Part shown: piece after piece, positions 1 through 7,902 of the stretch
Layout of the letters: every line of letters begins with the position of its first letter
Position numbering within the stretch: position 1 is the first letter of the stretch
DNA from: Gallionella sp.
GTDB lineage: Bacteria; Pseudomonadota; Gammaproteobacteria; Burkholderiales; Gallionellaceae
DNA length: 64,000 nucleotides
Reading direction: 5' to 3'
NCBI GenBank assembly: GCA_028710525.1
Contig: JAQTTY010000007.1
Span: 1 to 64,000 of the forward strand
Position numbers and translations under genes: made by a program
Notes under the pieces: model-generated
Databases searched by the model: none
What the model saw: the letters and a program-made list of their open reading frames with translations, nothing else
Told to the model about the DNA's origin: nothing

Positions 1-355
1 TGGTGAATGAGGCGGATTGCCTCAGTTACCAAGTTAGGGAAACAGAACCGCTGTTTCAACACCATCGATCAAACACTGCAAGGAGTTCGGAGCACAACTA
101 CCGCGAAGCGGTTTAGTCCATGGCCGAACATCTGCCCGAGAGACTGTGTTGATGCAACATAATTTTCAAGTCGAACGAGGTTATTAGTTTTTCTTCTGTT
201 CGTAATACAAGGCGGGGAGAAATTGGCGTTTACTCATAATCAAAATCATCGCCAACACGGTTAATTCAAACTTACCGACGTATTGCTCGGAGCCACTGGC
301 AAATTTTTCTACCTTTTGTAGAGAACCAGTTTGCAAGGTTTTTTACCTAAAGTCG
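1..355. other. left edge without a clear gene
   Basis: No convincing gene is seen here apart from a 50-codon reading frame listed separately. Positions 2-30 can fold into an imperfect 12-bp stem (GGTGAATGAGGC against GCCTCAGTTACC, two mismatches). Shorter dyads lie at 40-54 (AACAG/CTGTT) and 100-112 (ACCGC/GCGGT). None is followed by a T-run, so they do not look like intrinsic terminators. They could belong to a structured element cut by the window edge. Confidence 0.4.
184..336 (-). pseudogene. possible small protein or C-terminal gene remnant
   Basis: A 50-codon reading frame from a TTG at 336 to a TAA at 184 encodes a peptide with a short hydrophobic stretch (LTVLAMILIM) and a basic tail. 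An in-frame stop lies just upstream and no ribosome-binding site is evident. It may be the 3' remnant of a larger gene broken during island rearrangement, or chance. I do not recognise a family. Confidence 0.2.
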
Positions 356-835
356 CTATTGAGCCGTGCTGATGGGCGTCAGCTCAATAGCTTGTTGGGC
401 ATCTGTCGAATATACATTCGGATTGTGTCGCTCCATAAAGACGTTCGGCTGCTTCAAAGCTGTGAAGCCAAATTTCTTATATAAATTATGTGCGTCTGAC
501 GTTGCGAGAATCCACCTTCGCATTCCCTGGAGATCAGGGTGAGAAGAGATACAATCCATGAGCCATTTGGACAATCCTTGCCCTCGATACTCTGGCAGGA
601 TAAAGACATCTCCAAGATATGCAATTGTTGCAAAGTCGCTGATTACACGAGCAAAGCCAATTTGCTTCCCGCCGCACAAAAGCGCGAAGCACAGGGCTCC
701 CTTGATGGATCTTGCCACTGTTTCCTTGGGAATCCCCTTTGCCCAATACGATTGGCTGAGGAAACCATGAACAACTTCGAGATCCTGTTTTTCAGGATTC
801 GTGGTGATGGTAAATTGTCCTCTCGACCACTCCAT
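356..835 (-). CDS. GNAT-family N-acetyltransferase
   Basis: This is a 159-residue GNAT acetyltransferase, which would transfer an acetyl group from acetyl-CoA to a small amine. It belongs to the subfamily that begins MEWSRGxF(T)I and carries the conserved block HGFLSQSYWAKGIP. The acetyl-CoA loop reads EYRGQGLSKWL, and a late YKKFGF motif closes the domain. The frame is open upstream to 904, but the start at 835 is preferred because GGAG lies eight bases upstream and homology begins at MEW. It is the last gene of the leftward accessory row. The substrate is unknown. Confidence 0.85.
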   Translation of the reverse strand: MEWSRGQFTITTNPEKQDLEVVHGFLSQSYWAKGIPKETVARSIKGALCFALLCGGKQIGFARVISDFATIAYLGDVFILPEYRGQGLSKWLMDCISSHPDLQGMRRWILATSDAHNLYKKFGFTALKQPNVFMERHNPNVYSTDAQQAIELTPISTAQ

Positions 836-1087
836 TTCTACTGCTCCGTTCTTTTGATGCCCAAAAGTTATTAGGCGGACGCACCTGTCCGAATTATTAA
901 ACATAGTGACGCACCTGAAATTTCGATGACCAACTGATTCATAAGTGTCCTCACAAAATCACCTGTCCGTATTTGCGGAAATTGTAAGGGCGTTAAACAA
1001 GTGTCTCTTATTTGCCGTTGACAGTCCGATATCGGGAAAATCGAACATCTCAGAATGAAACTCAACGGGTTTATCAGATGCTGGAAC

Positions 1088-1567
1088 TTAAAGTAAAGAA
1101 GCACCTCGCATTTTAGAAGTTGCGTTAGCACCAATTGCCACAAATTCACCCTCAAAATGACCAGCAACATGTCCGTCTTGAGTAAGTAGTGAAGAAACGC
1201 TGATTCGTGCTCGGCCTTTACGCTGAAGCATGCGCGTAAATAATTCCCATGCTTCGGCAGATGGCGCAGTTGCTTGCGCGGAAAATCTGCCAGTGACCGC
1301 TTTCTCATAGCTCATAGTGTTGCGTTGAATAACAAGCGTGCACTTGAAGCCGCATGCGGTGAGTTTCGTATGAATAAGCGCCCAAGCCGAAAGGATTGTC
1401 AGAGCGGAAGCACTGCCCCCAAATACTGTTTCCCGGTGGTTGATGTTTGGTGCCAATGGAGCACACAGGGTAACCTGATTTGAATTTGCTTCTAGCACAG
1501 AAACTTGCATAGCTAATGAAAGGGGGATGTGCTCGTGAAGGTAGACTTCAAATTCAAGTAGGTTCAC
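1088..1567 (-). CDS. YiiD C-terminal-type thioesterase (hotdog fold)
   Basis: The 159-residue product resembles the stand-alone form of the YiiD C-terminal domain, a hotdog-fold putative thioesterase. The central stretch NHRETVFGGSASALTILSAWAL is typical of the family: it carries the helix that lines the active site. The start codon is GTG at 1567. The gene lies 90 bp downstream of the GFA-type gene on the same strand. It is the second hotdog protein in this row, the other being the PaaI-like gene at 5.9 kb, which suggests that acyl-CoA or thioester intermediates are handled here. The substrate is inferred only from family. Confidence 0.75.
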   Translation of the reverse strand: MNLLEFEVYLHEHIPLSLAMQVSVLEANSNQVTLCAPLAPNINHRETVFGGSASALTILSAWALIHTKLTACGFKCTLVIQRNTMSYEKAVTGRFSAQATAPSAEAWELFTRMLQRKGRARISVSSLLTQDGHVAGHFEGEFVAIGANATSKMRGASLL

Positions 1568-1657
1568 AGTATTCGCTCAGTAAGTAGAAAATGCATTATT
1601 GATGGGCGGTTCGGTTGCAACACGGCCGACTTAAGTACTGATTTGGGCGATGGGCTC

Positions 1658-2005
1658 TCAAAGGCTGCGCCCATCAAAATGCCCCACTTTGATGGGTGAC
1701 AAGTCGACACCATCCAAGCAGCGTGCGTTGATTGCAACCATGTAGTTACCAGAAGGTGCTACACCATCACTATATGGAGCACACCCGCACTTAGTGCAGT
1801 AGCGATGTTTGATGGTGTGTTTGTTGAATGTGTATGTGCTCATGCCGCCCTCGGGTGTGAGCAAACGAAAATTTTCCAGCGGAACAAACCAATGAAGAAC
1901 ACCGCGTTTGCTACAAATTGAGCAATTACACTGCATGACTTTCTCTAGATTTCCTTCGGCTTCGAACGCGACCTGCCCACAGTGGCAGCTACCTTTGTAG
2001 ATCAT
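1658..2005 (-). CDS. GFA family protein (CENP-V/GFA zinc fold)
   Basis: The 115-residue product has the zinc-binding cysteine pattern of the GFA family: CHCGQ near residue 8, CNCSICSKRG near residue 27 and YCTKCGC near residue 69. Members are named after glutathione-dependent formaldehyde-activating enzyme, but most have no proven activity and that name should not be read as function. AAGGA lies eight bases before the ATG at 2005. It sits between the MFS exporter and the YiiD-like thioesterase. A role in handling a thiol adduct is possible but only inferred. Confidence 0.85.
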   Translation of the reverse strand: MIYKGSCHCGQVAFEAEGNLEKVMQCNCSICSKRGVLHWFVPLENFRLLTPEGGMSTYTFNKHTIKHRYCTKCGCAPYSDGVAPSGNYMVAINARCLDGVDLSPIKVGHFDGRSL

Positions 2006-2074
2006 TGGATCATTCCTTTCGATGATTTAGTTTCAGGACCTTGGTATTACTGTGGCCCACAGCTCTCTGAGGAC

Positions 2075-3271
2075 CTAGGCAGCGAGTAACGAATCTACCA
2101 ATGTTTCCCGCCTCTCCACAACTTTGAGTATCAGAATGAGTAAGGTGCAAGTAATCATTGCTGCGCCAGCCAAGTAGAGTCCTGCTATATATCCTCCAAA
2201 ATGATTGGCAAGTAACCCTGTGATAGCTGGTGCAATCATCTGCGCTGTACCATACGAAAGTGTCATCTTGCCCATCATCTTTGCTGGTCGGGTTGGGTAG
2301 TATTGGCCAGCCATGGTGAGAACTAGGCTCACGATTCCCATAACCGTACCGCCGAATAGAAGAGCACTAGCATATGCAACAAACATCCCATGAGCCCATA
2401 TTGGCAGCAAGACACCTATGATTTGTAGAGTTGATGCAATGATCAGAGTATTGAGTTTTCCTAGTCGACGCGCAATCAGGTCCCAAATGATGCATGAGGG
2501 TGCGGCTGCCAAACCGATGACTAAAAAAACCAATGTGCCCTTCCCTGAAAGATTTGGAATATTTTCGATAATTGCTACGATAAAGGTTGCACTGACAACA
2601 TAACCAATACCTGCGCAAAAATAGGCAAGGGAAAATAAACGTAAGAAAAGTTTGCTCGGTGGAGCATCTTCCATTTTTGTTCCCGACATAGTGAACTGAC
2701 TCCTATCAGGAGCTGGTAGCCAGAGCAGCACGGGGACTAATAGTAGACAGCCCAAACCGGTAAGCATAAACCATTGCTCGTTCCAACTTAGCCAATGGCT
2801 CATCAAAGAAACTGCAGCCGCCGCGCTTGCTATACCAAGACCAATACCGGAAAAATGTATACCCAATTCACTATGGTGTTTGTGACGTATTAACCAATTT
2901 AATATCAAGCCACTTCCTAATAGCAATCCCGCCGCACTACTAAGACCTGCTACAAAACGAGATAACGCCCAAACGGTGAAATCTGTGGTTAGCCCCATCA
3001 ACGCGGTACTAATGATGGCGAGGATCATACCAATGCGAAACAATCGATCCTTTAAAACCAAGTCACTAATTAGTGAGGCTACCAATGCTCCACTAAGGTA
3101 TCCGGCGTAATTGATTGCGGCCAACCATCCTGCGTCAGCAATCCCAAGTCCGGCCTGCAACTGCATCTGTGGCAACAGTGGGGTGTATGCAAAACGTGCT
3201 ATACCTAGCGCTAAAATAAGGCTAAATATACCAGCACTTAGCACCTTGATTCGATCTCGTTGATCGCTCAT
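2075..3271 (-). CDS. YbfB/YjiJ-type MFS transporter
   Basis: This 398-residue integral membrane protein has about twelve hydrophobic segments and matches the YbfB/YjiJ branch of the major facilitator superfamily. The N-terminal block (GIARFAYTPLLPQM, then GWLAAINYAGYLSGAL) is characteristic of that branch. These proteins are usually thought to be exporters, but few have known substrates. In this row it is the only transporter, so it may export the product or toxic substrate of the neighbouring enzymes. GGAG precedes the ATG at 3271. An 11-bp-arm inverted repeat at 3330-3365 lies upstream and may be its operator. Confidence 0.88.
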   Translation of the reverse strand: MSDQRDRIKVLSAGIFSLILALGIARFAYTPLLPQMQLQAGLGIADAGWLAAINYAGYLSGALVASLISDLVLKDRLFRIGMILAIISTALMGLTTDFTVWALSRFVAGLSSAAGLLLGSGLILNWLIRHKHHSELGIHFSGIGLGIASAAAAVSLMSHWLSWNEQWFMLTGLGCLLLVPVLLWLPAPDRSQFTMSGTKMEDAPPSKLFLRLFSLAYFCAGIGYVVSATFIVAIIENIPNLSGKGTLVFLVIGLAAAPSCIIWDLIARRLGKLNTLIIASTLQIIGVLLPIWAHGMFVAYASALLFGGTVMGIVSLVLTMAGQYYPTRPAKMMGKMTLSYGTAQMIAPAITGLLANHFGGYIAGLYLAGAAMITCTLLILILKVVERRETLVDSLLAA

Positions 3272-3329
3272 ATCGGAAGTACTCCAGGATTTAATTTTGG
3301 AAAGATATAAGGTAACTTTATCTCCCGGT

Positions 3330-3365
3330 AATTTTCATTGTTAATGATCGTTATCAATGAAAATT
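3330..3365. promoter_or_regulatory. inverted repeat upstream of MFS gene
   Basis: AATTTTCATTG at 3330-3340 is repeated as its exact reverse complement at 3355-3365, with a 14-base spacer that is itself partly symmetric. The repeat lies 59-94 bp upstream of the MFS start, in the gap after the RidA-like gene. It has no GC-rich stem or T-run, so it fits an operator better than a terminator. The core TGATAACGATCATTA somewhat resembles a Fur box, but the match is weak. Confidence 0.5.
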
Positions 3366-3403
3366 GATGTTGTTGTAAGTATTACTGTTAGTTTCAATCA
3401 GCA

Positions 3404-3862
3404 TCATTTCACTTCGACAGTTGCTTTGATGGTTAGTGGAACACCATTCCGTAGAGAGCTAACGCCAATTACAGAGCGAACGTGAATACCAATCGGGCCA
3501 AAGACCTGAACTAAAAGGTCGGATGCTCCATCCATAACCTTTGCATGTTCCTCAAATTCAGGCGTTGCGTTTATTGAACCATTTAGTTCGATAACGCGAG
3601 TTATCTCATCTAATGAGCCTAGTTGATGCTTCAACACAGCAAGCAAATCAACACAAGCAGAGCGTGCAAGGAGGTAACCATTCTCGGCAGCAAATTCACG
3701 ACCAAGCTTCCCTTTTATGGCCTCTCCATTTTCGGAAAGGGGTGCCCGACCTGAAGTGAACAGGAAGTTCCCAGACTGGCGGGCCGATACATAATTTCCC
3801 GCTGGGGCTGTAGTAATTGGCAGCTCAATACCAAGCACAATAATTTGTTGCTCTGCGCTCAT
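3404..3862 (-). CDS. RidA/YjgF-family protein
   Basis: The 152-residue product belongs to the RidA/YjgF/YER057c/UK114 superfamily and resembles the longer subgroup with GNFLFTSGRAPLSENG near the N-terminus and IGIHVRSVIGVSSLRNGVP near the C-terminus. RidA itself deaminates reactive enamine and imine intermediates. The long subgroup keeps an arginine (HVRSVIG) at the usual active-site position. GGAGG lies about twelve bases before the ATG at 3862. It is 24 bp downstream of the ABM-fold gene, so the two are probably co-transcribed. The exact substrate is unknown. Confidence 0.85.
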   Translation of the reverse strand: MSAEQQIIVLGIELPITTAPAGNYVSARQSGNFLFTSGRAPLSENGEAIKGKLGREFAAENGYLLARSACVDLLAVLKHQLGSLDEITRVIELNGSINATPEFEEHAKVMDGASDLLVQVFGPIGIHVRSVIGVSSLRNGVPLTIKATVEVK

Positions 3863-3886
3863 AGAAATACATCCTCCAAACTTAGA

Positions 3887-4168
3887 TTAAAGAATGCCCC
3901 GCTCAATTTCATTAAGATAGATAAATTCTGGAGCTTTCACCCCCGCTTCATGCCTGATTTTTACTAAGGCAGGTGACTCAAAAAAAAGTCGGGCATCTTC
4001 CAGTGACGTCCACTCCGAAAAATGGACGATGTTGTTTGAATTTTCCTCATAACGCAGTAACTGATAACTAATTTCTCCGGCATCTCTCCTGATAGCCGCA
4101 GCTTGATCAAATACGACTTTCCATAACGGATAGTCCTCAACCTCATGAATAATCAATACATGCTGCAT
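3887..4168 (-). CDS. antibiotic biosynthesis monooxygenase-like (ABM-fold) protein
   Basis: This 93-residue protein fits the dimeric alpha/beta-barrel (ABM/cyclase-like) fold: a first strand HVLIIHEV, a central NNIVHFSEWTSLEDAR block and a closing strand. Small ABM proteins act as quinol-type monooxygenases, isomerases or binding proteins, so the family name alone does not set the reaction. The ATG at 4168 is preferred over the GTG at 4174 because AGGGAG lies five bases upstream. The gene sits in the middle of the leftward row, 41 bp after the carboxymuconolactone decarboxylase-like gene. Confidence 0.7.
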   Translation of the reverse strand: MQHVLIIHEVEDYPLWKVVFDQAAAIRRDAGEISYQLLRYEENSNNIVHFSEWTSLEDARLFFESPALVKIRHEAGVKAPEFIYLNEIERGIL

Positions 4169-4209
4169 GTGCACTCCCTGAATATTTCTACGGATGGAAA
4201 TTTTAAAAT

Positions 4210-4677
4210 CTAAGATGTAGCTTCATTTTGATAATTAATATTCGATTGCGGCATACGTCTAAATCCCCCTGCCATTCGGTTCCAAAAATTGGCTAATGAG
4301 ATTGAAAGGCTCAGCTCAACTATTTCCAAATCAGTAAAGTAGTCTTTCAGTGCATTAAACTCCTGATCGGTTGCATGGGAGACCGATATGTGAGTCAAAG
4401 ATTCAGCCCATGCTAAAGCTGCCTTCTCACGATCATTGAAAAATGGGGATTCTCTCCAAACAGGCAGTGTATCAAGACGTTGCTGTAGCTCTCCCAAACC
4501 TCTAGATTCATTAATATGAAGGTCGGTGCAATAAACACATCCATTAATTTGTGAAACACGGGTTTCAATTAACGCCCTGAGTTTTGCGTCAATGGTAAAA
4601 CGCGTTTGTGCATGAGTAATTTGACGCATGTTGGTAACAAACTCAGGAACTTGTTGAAAGTAATCGATACGTAACAT
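4210..4677 (-). CDS. carboxymuconolactone decarboxylase/AhpD-like protein
   Basis: The 155-residue product is an AhpD-fold protein with the redox motif CVYCTDLH (Cys-x-x-Cys-x-x-x-His). The LRALIETRVSQINGC stretch before it and ALAWAESLTHIS after it are typical of the carboxymuconolactone decarboxylase family. The CxxC and His suggest a peroxidase-like or thiol-reducing role rather than decarboxylation. The frame is open to 4725, but the ATG at 4677 has AGGAAGG ten bases upstream and matches the usual N-terminus (MLRIDYFQQ). It lies between the cupin and ABM-fold genes, a pairing common in small oxidative-detoxification operons. Confidence 0.85.
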   Translation of the reverse strand: MLRIDYFQQVPEFVTNMRQITHAQTRFTIDAKLRALIETRVSQINGCVYCTDLHINESRGLGELQQRLDTLPVWRESPFFNDREKAALAWAESLTHISVSHATDQEFNALKDYFTDLEIVELSLSISLANFWNRMAGGFRRMPQSNINYQNEATS

Positions 4678-4755
4678 TTTGGTGTTAAACCTTCCTACAT
4701 GAGTTAAATTTGAAGCTGCAAACAAGAATCTAAAACACGCAACTGATAGTTGAGA

Positions 4756-5235
4756 TTAATATGGCGAACCATCTTTATGTGTGAACAGCCACTGCATATC
4801 GAGAAATAGTGCTTGTAAATCATCGTCTGGGTATTGAACCGAGTCACCTGCGCTACGATCACCCACCTCAAGGTAATGCACCACATCATTTGTGCAATTA
4901 ATTAGCTGGTGCGCATCACCAGTGCCTGCCTTGAATCCTGCGCACATGCCAGGACTAAGGTTGGTCTCACCTGCATTTGTTATAAGTGTTGGGTTTCCAC
5001 TCAATACGTATATAAATTCGTCCTGTTTAGAATGAGAGTGTCGCAAGGCAGAACCAGCTTTTGGTTCAAGCTTTGTCAGATTGACGCCAAAGTTTGTGAG
5101 ACCAAAAAACTGGCCTAGAGCTCGTTTTTCACGACCAGCCATTCGAGAAGCGAATGGCTCAGGATAAATCGATGGTGTCACTCTGGGTGAAACTTGCATG
5201 GCCAGAACGGCAACTGAATTATTTGAATTATTCAT
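4756..5235 (-). CDS. cupin-domain protein
   Basis: This 159-residue single-domain cupin has the two conserved motifs: SALRHSHSKQDEFIYVLSG (metal-ligand His, His and Glu) and a later GTGDAHQLINCT with the third histidine. It resembles cupins annotated as sugar-binding or auxin-like proteins, for which no single reaction is established. The N-terminal extension to 5286 would overlap the acetyltransferase upstream, so the ATG at 5235 is preferred. The metal ligands are intact, so it is probably a metal-binding protein and possibly an enzyme of the same route as its neighbours. Confidence 0.78.
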   Translation of the reverse strand: MNNSNNSVAVLAMQVSPRVTPSIYPEPFASRMAGREKRALGQFFGLTNFGVNLTKLEPKAGSALRHSHSKQDEFIYVLSGNPTLITNAGETNLSPGMCAGFKAGTGDAHQLINCTNDVVHYLEVGDRSAGDSVQYPDDDLQALFLDMQWLFTHKDGSPY

Positions 5236-5269
5236 AATGGACTTTCTGTATGTGACATTTTTCAAATGT

Positions 5270-5812
5270 TCATTGGGGGGTAGCAATGCCTAACTGTTTT
5301 TCAATTGTCTCAATTTTAATTTCACATATTTTAGGGGTACCAATACCCGCATCAGTTGGGTAGTCAGTAATATTTCCCGTTCTACGGTAGCCGCACCTTA
5401 AATAAAAATTAATTAGTTCATGTCTGGCTGATAGAACGGTCATCACAATTTTTTTAGGGCCAAATCTTTCCACTACATAATTTTCGGCAAGTTTTAGCAT
5501 TTCTTTGCCGATGCCTATTCCTTGATATTCTGGATCGACTGCAAACAAGCCAAAGTGGATATCTCGACCAATCTTCTCAAGATGTATGCAAGCGATGATC
5601 AGATTGCTCCGTAAGCCAATGATGATTGTCGAATCAGCCCTTGATAGAATTGAAATTATTTGACCAGTGTTTGTTCTACTGCCATTAACTAAATCGGACT
5701 CATGTGTCCAGCCAGCCAGCCTATTCTTTGGTCGATATGCTTGATTCACCAGTCGAGTAATTTCAGAGGCATCGGCTTTGCATGCATCGCGGCATCTATC
5801 AAAAGTTTCCAT
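5270..5812 (-). CDS. GNAT-family N-acetyltransferase
   Basis: A 180-residue GNAT protein. The acetyl-CoA-binding loop is recognisable as YQGIGIGKEMLKLAE, preceded by the strand LFAVDPE. A late YLRCGYRRTG motif completes the fold. The N-terminal block ITRLVNQAYRPKNRLAGWTHE is typical of a subgroup of small-molecule acetyltransferases of unknown substrate. It is 34 bp upstream of the cupin gene and 89 bp downstream of the PaaI-type thioesterase. No clear ribosome-binding site is seen before the ATG at 5812. Base composition is AT-richer than in the backbone genes. Confidence 0.83.
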   Translation of the reverse strand: METFDRCRDACKADASEITRLVNQAYRPKNRLAGWTHESDLVNGSRTNTGQIISILSRADSTIIIGLRSNLIIACIHLEKIGRDIHFGLFAVDPEYQGIGIGKEMLKLAENYVVERFGPKKIVMTVLSARHELINFYLRCGYRRTGNITDYPTDAGIGTPKICEIKIETIEKQLGIATPQ

Positions 5813-5901
5813 GTGAATTTATTATTTTAGAAATTCGAGTAAAAATTAGCATGCGAGTATTTTTTCAAGCGCAATGGTAGGTTTAAGTTGTTAGCCATTA
5901 A

Positions 5902-6387
5902 TTATCGACCCGCAGCCTGCTTACCGCGCAAAGTCATGACTGAGCTAATTGCGATTGCAGCAAGTTTTCCATCGTCGCGAGTAATTTCACAAATGTAGTG
6001 GCTAACAGTACTACCGCTTTGAACAGGTTTAGCAATTGCACGCAGTGTGGATTTCCATACTGGCCGAAAAAAATTGACCTTCAGGTCAATAGTTGCAAAG
6101 GATTCCCCCTCCTTTATCAATGTCGAGTGTGCCGTGCCTATGGCTGCGTCAGCCAGCTCAGATATCAAGCCACCATGAACGGTGCCCTGCTGATTCCCAT
6201 GAATTTCAGAATCCGCATCTATTTCAACTGTTGCGGTGCCCATGCCGGCTTCTATGATCCTTATACCTAAAGTCAACGAGATTTGTGTTGGATATATCAT
6301 ATGAGTGATGTCATCCTCAGCTAATGTATTAGCAATTTGCTTCTCCAGAAATTGCAGCACGGACAGCTTCCTTTTTTCCATGTCCAT
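5902..6387 (-). CDS. PaaI-family thioesterase
   Basis: The 161-residue product is a hotdog thioesterase of the PaaI group. The signature QQGTVHGGLISELADAAIGTA supplies the helix and the conserved HGG turn of the acyl-CoA site, and IDLKVNFFRPV is the usual next strand. Such enzymes hydrolyse acyl- or aryl-acyl-CoA esters. The start at 6387 (MDMEKRK) has GGAG five bases upstream and is preferred over 6423. It is the first gene of the leftward row and lies divergent from the LysR gene, so it is the most likely direct target of that regulator. Confidence 0.85.
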   Translation of the reverse strand: MDMEKRKLSVLQFLEKQIANTLAEDDITHMIYPTQISLTLGIRIIEAGMGTATVEIDADSEIHGNQQGTVHGGLISELADAAIGTAHSTLIKEGESFATIDLKVNFFRPVWKSTLRAIAKPVQSGSTVSHYICEITRDDGKLAAIAISSVMTLRGKQAAGR

Positions 6388-6453
6388 ATTTTCTCCAATT
6401 AAATACACCAACCTATCTTCCAACCTGAATTTACCATCCCAGTAATGATAGGT

Positions 6454-6471
6454 ATAATTGATTCAAATTAT
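6454..6471. promoter_or_regulatory. dyad in the LysR-thioesterase divergent promoter
   Basis: ATAATT-N6-AATTAT is a perfect six-base dyad in the 108-bp gap between the divergent thioesterase and LysR genes. LysR-type regulators commonly bind AT-rich interrupted dyads at such places, so this is a candidate binding site. It is 25 bp from the LysR start. Confidence 0.45.
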
Positions 6472-6495
6472 TATTGAGAATAGATATTTACTATT

Positions 6496-7404
6496 ATGAA
6501 GCTACAACATCTACGCTTCCTTACCGCAGTAGTTGATTACGGTGGAGTAATCAAAGCCGCTGAAAGGCTTCATTTGTCACAGCCGACAATTACGACTGGA
6601 CTAAAGATGCTTGAGCAAGACTTGGGAAAGCAGATATTCGACAGATCTGAGAAGTCAAATAGGCCACTAAAACTAACTCCAGATGGTCGTATGTTTTACC
6701 ATCATGCAATTGAAATTCTTCGGCAGTGTGATGTCGCGCGAGCAAACTTTATCAACGTTACAACAAATATTAATCAGATACGCGTTGGTGTTATTGATAC
6801 ATTGCCTCAGGAGGCGATAACAAGTTTAATTAAAGAAGTTCGTTATAAATTACCTGACGTTAAAATTGAAATTTGGGAAGCCTCCCCTGATCGAATAGCC
6901 AAATGGCTGTTGCAAAGTAGGATTGATGTCGCCTGGACAATTGTGAACGATCTCTCTCCGAATTCAATTGCTCTTTGGCGAGAGCCGCTTGTTGCCGTTC
7001 TGCACCCAAGCCACCGCATTATCAAAAGTCAGATTTCTTCGGTCCCACTAAGAGACTTAGAAAATATTCCATTTATTCATAGATCCAGATGTGAGCTAGA
7101 TGCTGTTGGTCGTGCGGAGCTAAAAGCGGCGGGTGTTAAATTGAAAGTGAAAGTAAGAGCTGATCGTGAAGATTTTGCATTTCAAATGATTCGCGATGGG
7201 GAGGGTTTTACATTCGCGCCAAGAAGCCTTGTGCCTAACGATTTAGCTTCTATAAATGTATTAGATTTTACTGTCCGCAGGGTCATAGGACTGCAATGGC
7301 AGGACAATTTTGATTCTCTTCTTAAGAGTGTAATAGTTGACGCCGCTCAAAAATCAACTTCAAAATTCAGCCAATTCATTAAATTTGTCGCCTTAAATGA
7401 GTGA
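6496..7404 (+). CDS. LysR-family transcriptional regulator
   Basis: A 302-residue LysR-type regulator. The winged helix-turn-helix occupies residues 1-65 (MKLQHLRFLTAVVDYG, then AAERLHLSQPTITTGLKMLEQDLG and the wing LKLTPDG). The remainder is the periplasmic-binding-protein-like effector domain starting near residue 92 (IRVGVIDTLP). It is divergent from the enzyme row beginning at 6387, the classical arrangement in which a LysR protein controls the neighbouring operon in response to a pathway metabolite. The effector cannot be predicted from sequence. No strong ribosome-binding site precedes the ATG. Confidence 0.93.
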   Translation: MKLQHLRFLTAVVDYGGVIKAAERLHLSQPTITTGLKMLEQDLGKQIFDRSEKSNRPLKLTPDGRMFYHHAIEILRQCDVARANFINVTTNINQIRVGVIDTLPQEAITSLIKEVRYKLPDVKIEIWEASPDRIAKWLLQSRIDVAWTIVNDLSPNSIALWREPLVAVLHPSHRIIKSQISSVPLRDLENIPFIHRSRCELDAVGRAELKAAGVKLKVKVRADREDFAFQMIRDGEGFTFAPRSLVPNDLASINVLDFTVRRVIGLQWQDNFDSLLKSVIVDAAQKSTSKFSQFIKFVALNE

Positions 7405-7503
7405 GAGCATTAGTACCTTATCTATGGTTTCTTGCCACAATAGAAGACAATCACGACAGTATCTAATATCGGCCATTCAATTAATTCTGAGCCTCTAAAA
7501 ATT

Positions 7504-7833
7504 ATGGAAATTTCGGATATACCCTTCGGCACTACTGATTGGTCAACCTTAGAACTGACTGAGCATAAAGGTGAAACAGGGGTGGCTTATTGGCGTACGC
7601 GTCAGTTTGGGTCTATTCGAGTTCGAATAGTCGAGTATTCACCAGGCTATCTGGCCGACCATTGGTGTTCTAAGGGCCATATTTTGCTATGCATTGAAGG
7701 GGAGCTACATACGGAATTGCAGGATGGAAGGAAGTTCACATTAACTCCAAGCATGAGCTATCAAGTAGCAGATAATGCAGAGCCACATCGCTCATTTACC
7801 TCCGTTGGCGCAAAACTGTTTATTGTTGATTGA
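7504..7833 (+). CDS. DHCW-motif cupin-fold protein
   Basis: This 109-residue protein matches the small cupin-fold family named for a conserved Asp-His-Trp/Cys motif, here seen as ADHWCSKGHILLCIEGEL near residues 58-75. The family is widespread, metal-binding in appearance and uncharacterised. The whole beta-barrel is present, including the late SYQVADNAEPHRS strand with a second histidine. It follows the LysR gene by about 100 bp on the same strand. It is the second cupin in the accessory block. Confidence 0.8.
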   Translation: MEISDIPFGTTDWSTLELTEHKGETGVAYWRTRQFGSIRVRIVEYSPGYLADHWCSKGHILLCIEGELHTELQDGRKFTLTPSMSYQVADNAEPHRSFTSVGAKLFIVD

Positions 7834-7902
7834 CGGATATGTCCGTCGACGAAGGGCAGAGTCAGATGGTCTTGAAGCACCGGTAACGTATAGGAGAGAG
7901 GA

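Noticed and set aside
100-112. Short hairpin ACCGC-GAA-GCGGT near the left edge
   Set aside because: Five-base stem without a T-run; listed only as part of the unexplained left edge.
836-1087. Possible integron cassette boundary (attC) between the first two genes
   Set aside because: A string resembling one core site (GTTTAAC) is present, but no matching second core site or imperfect palindrome of attC type could be found, and the genes form an ordinary same-strand row.
871-1308. Minus-strand frame of 145 residues
   Set aside because: It overlaps the YiiD-type thioesterase gene in another frame and shows no protein-like composition.
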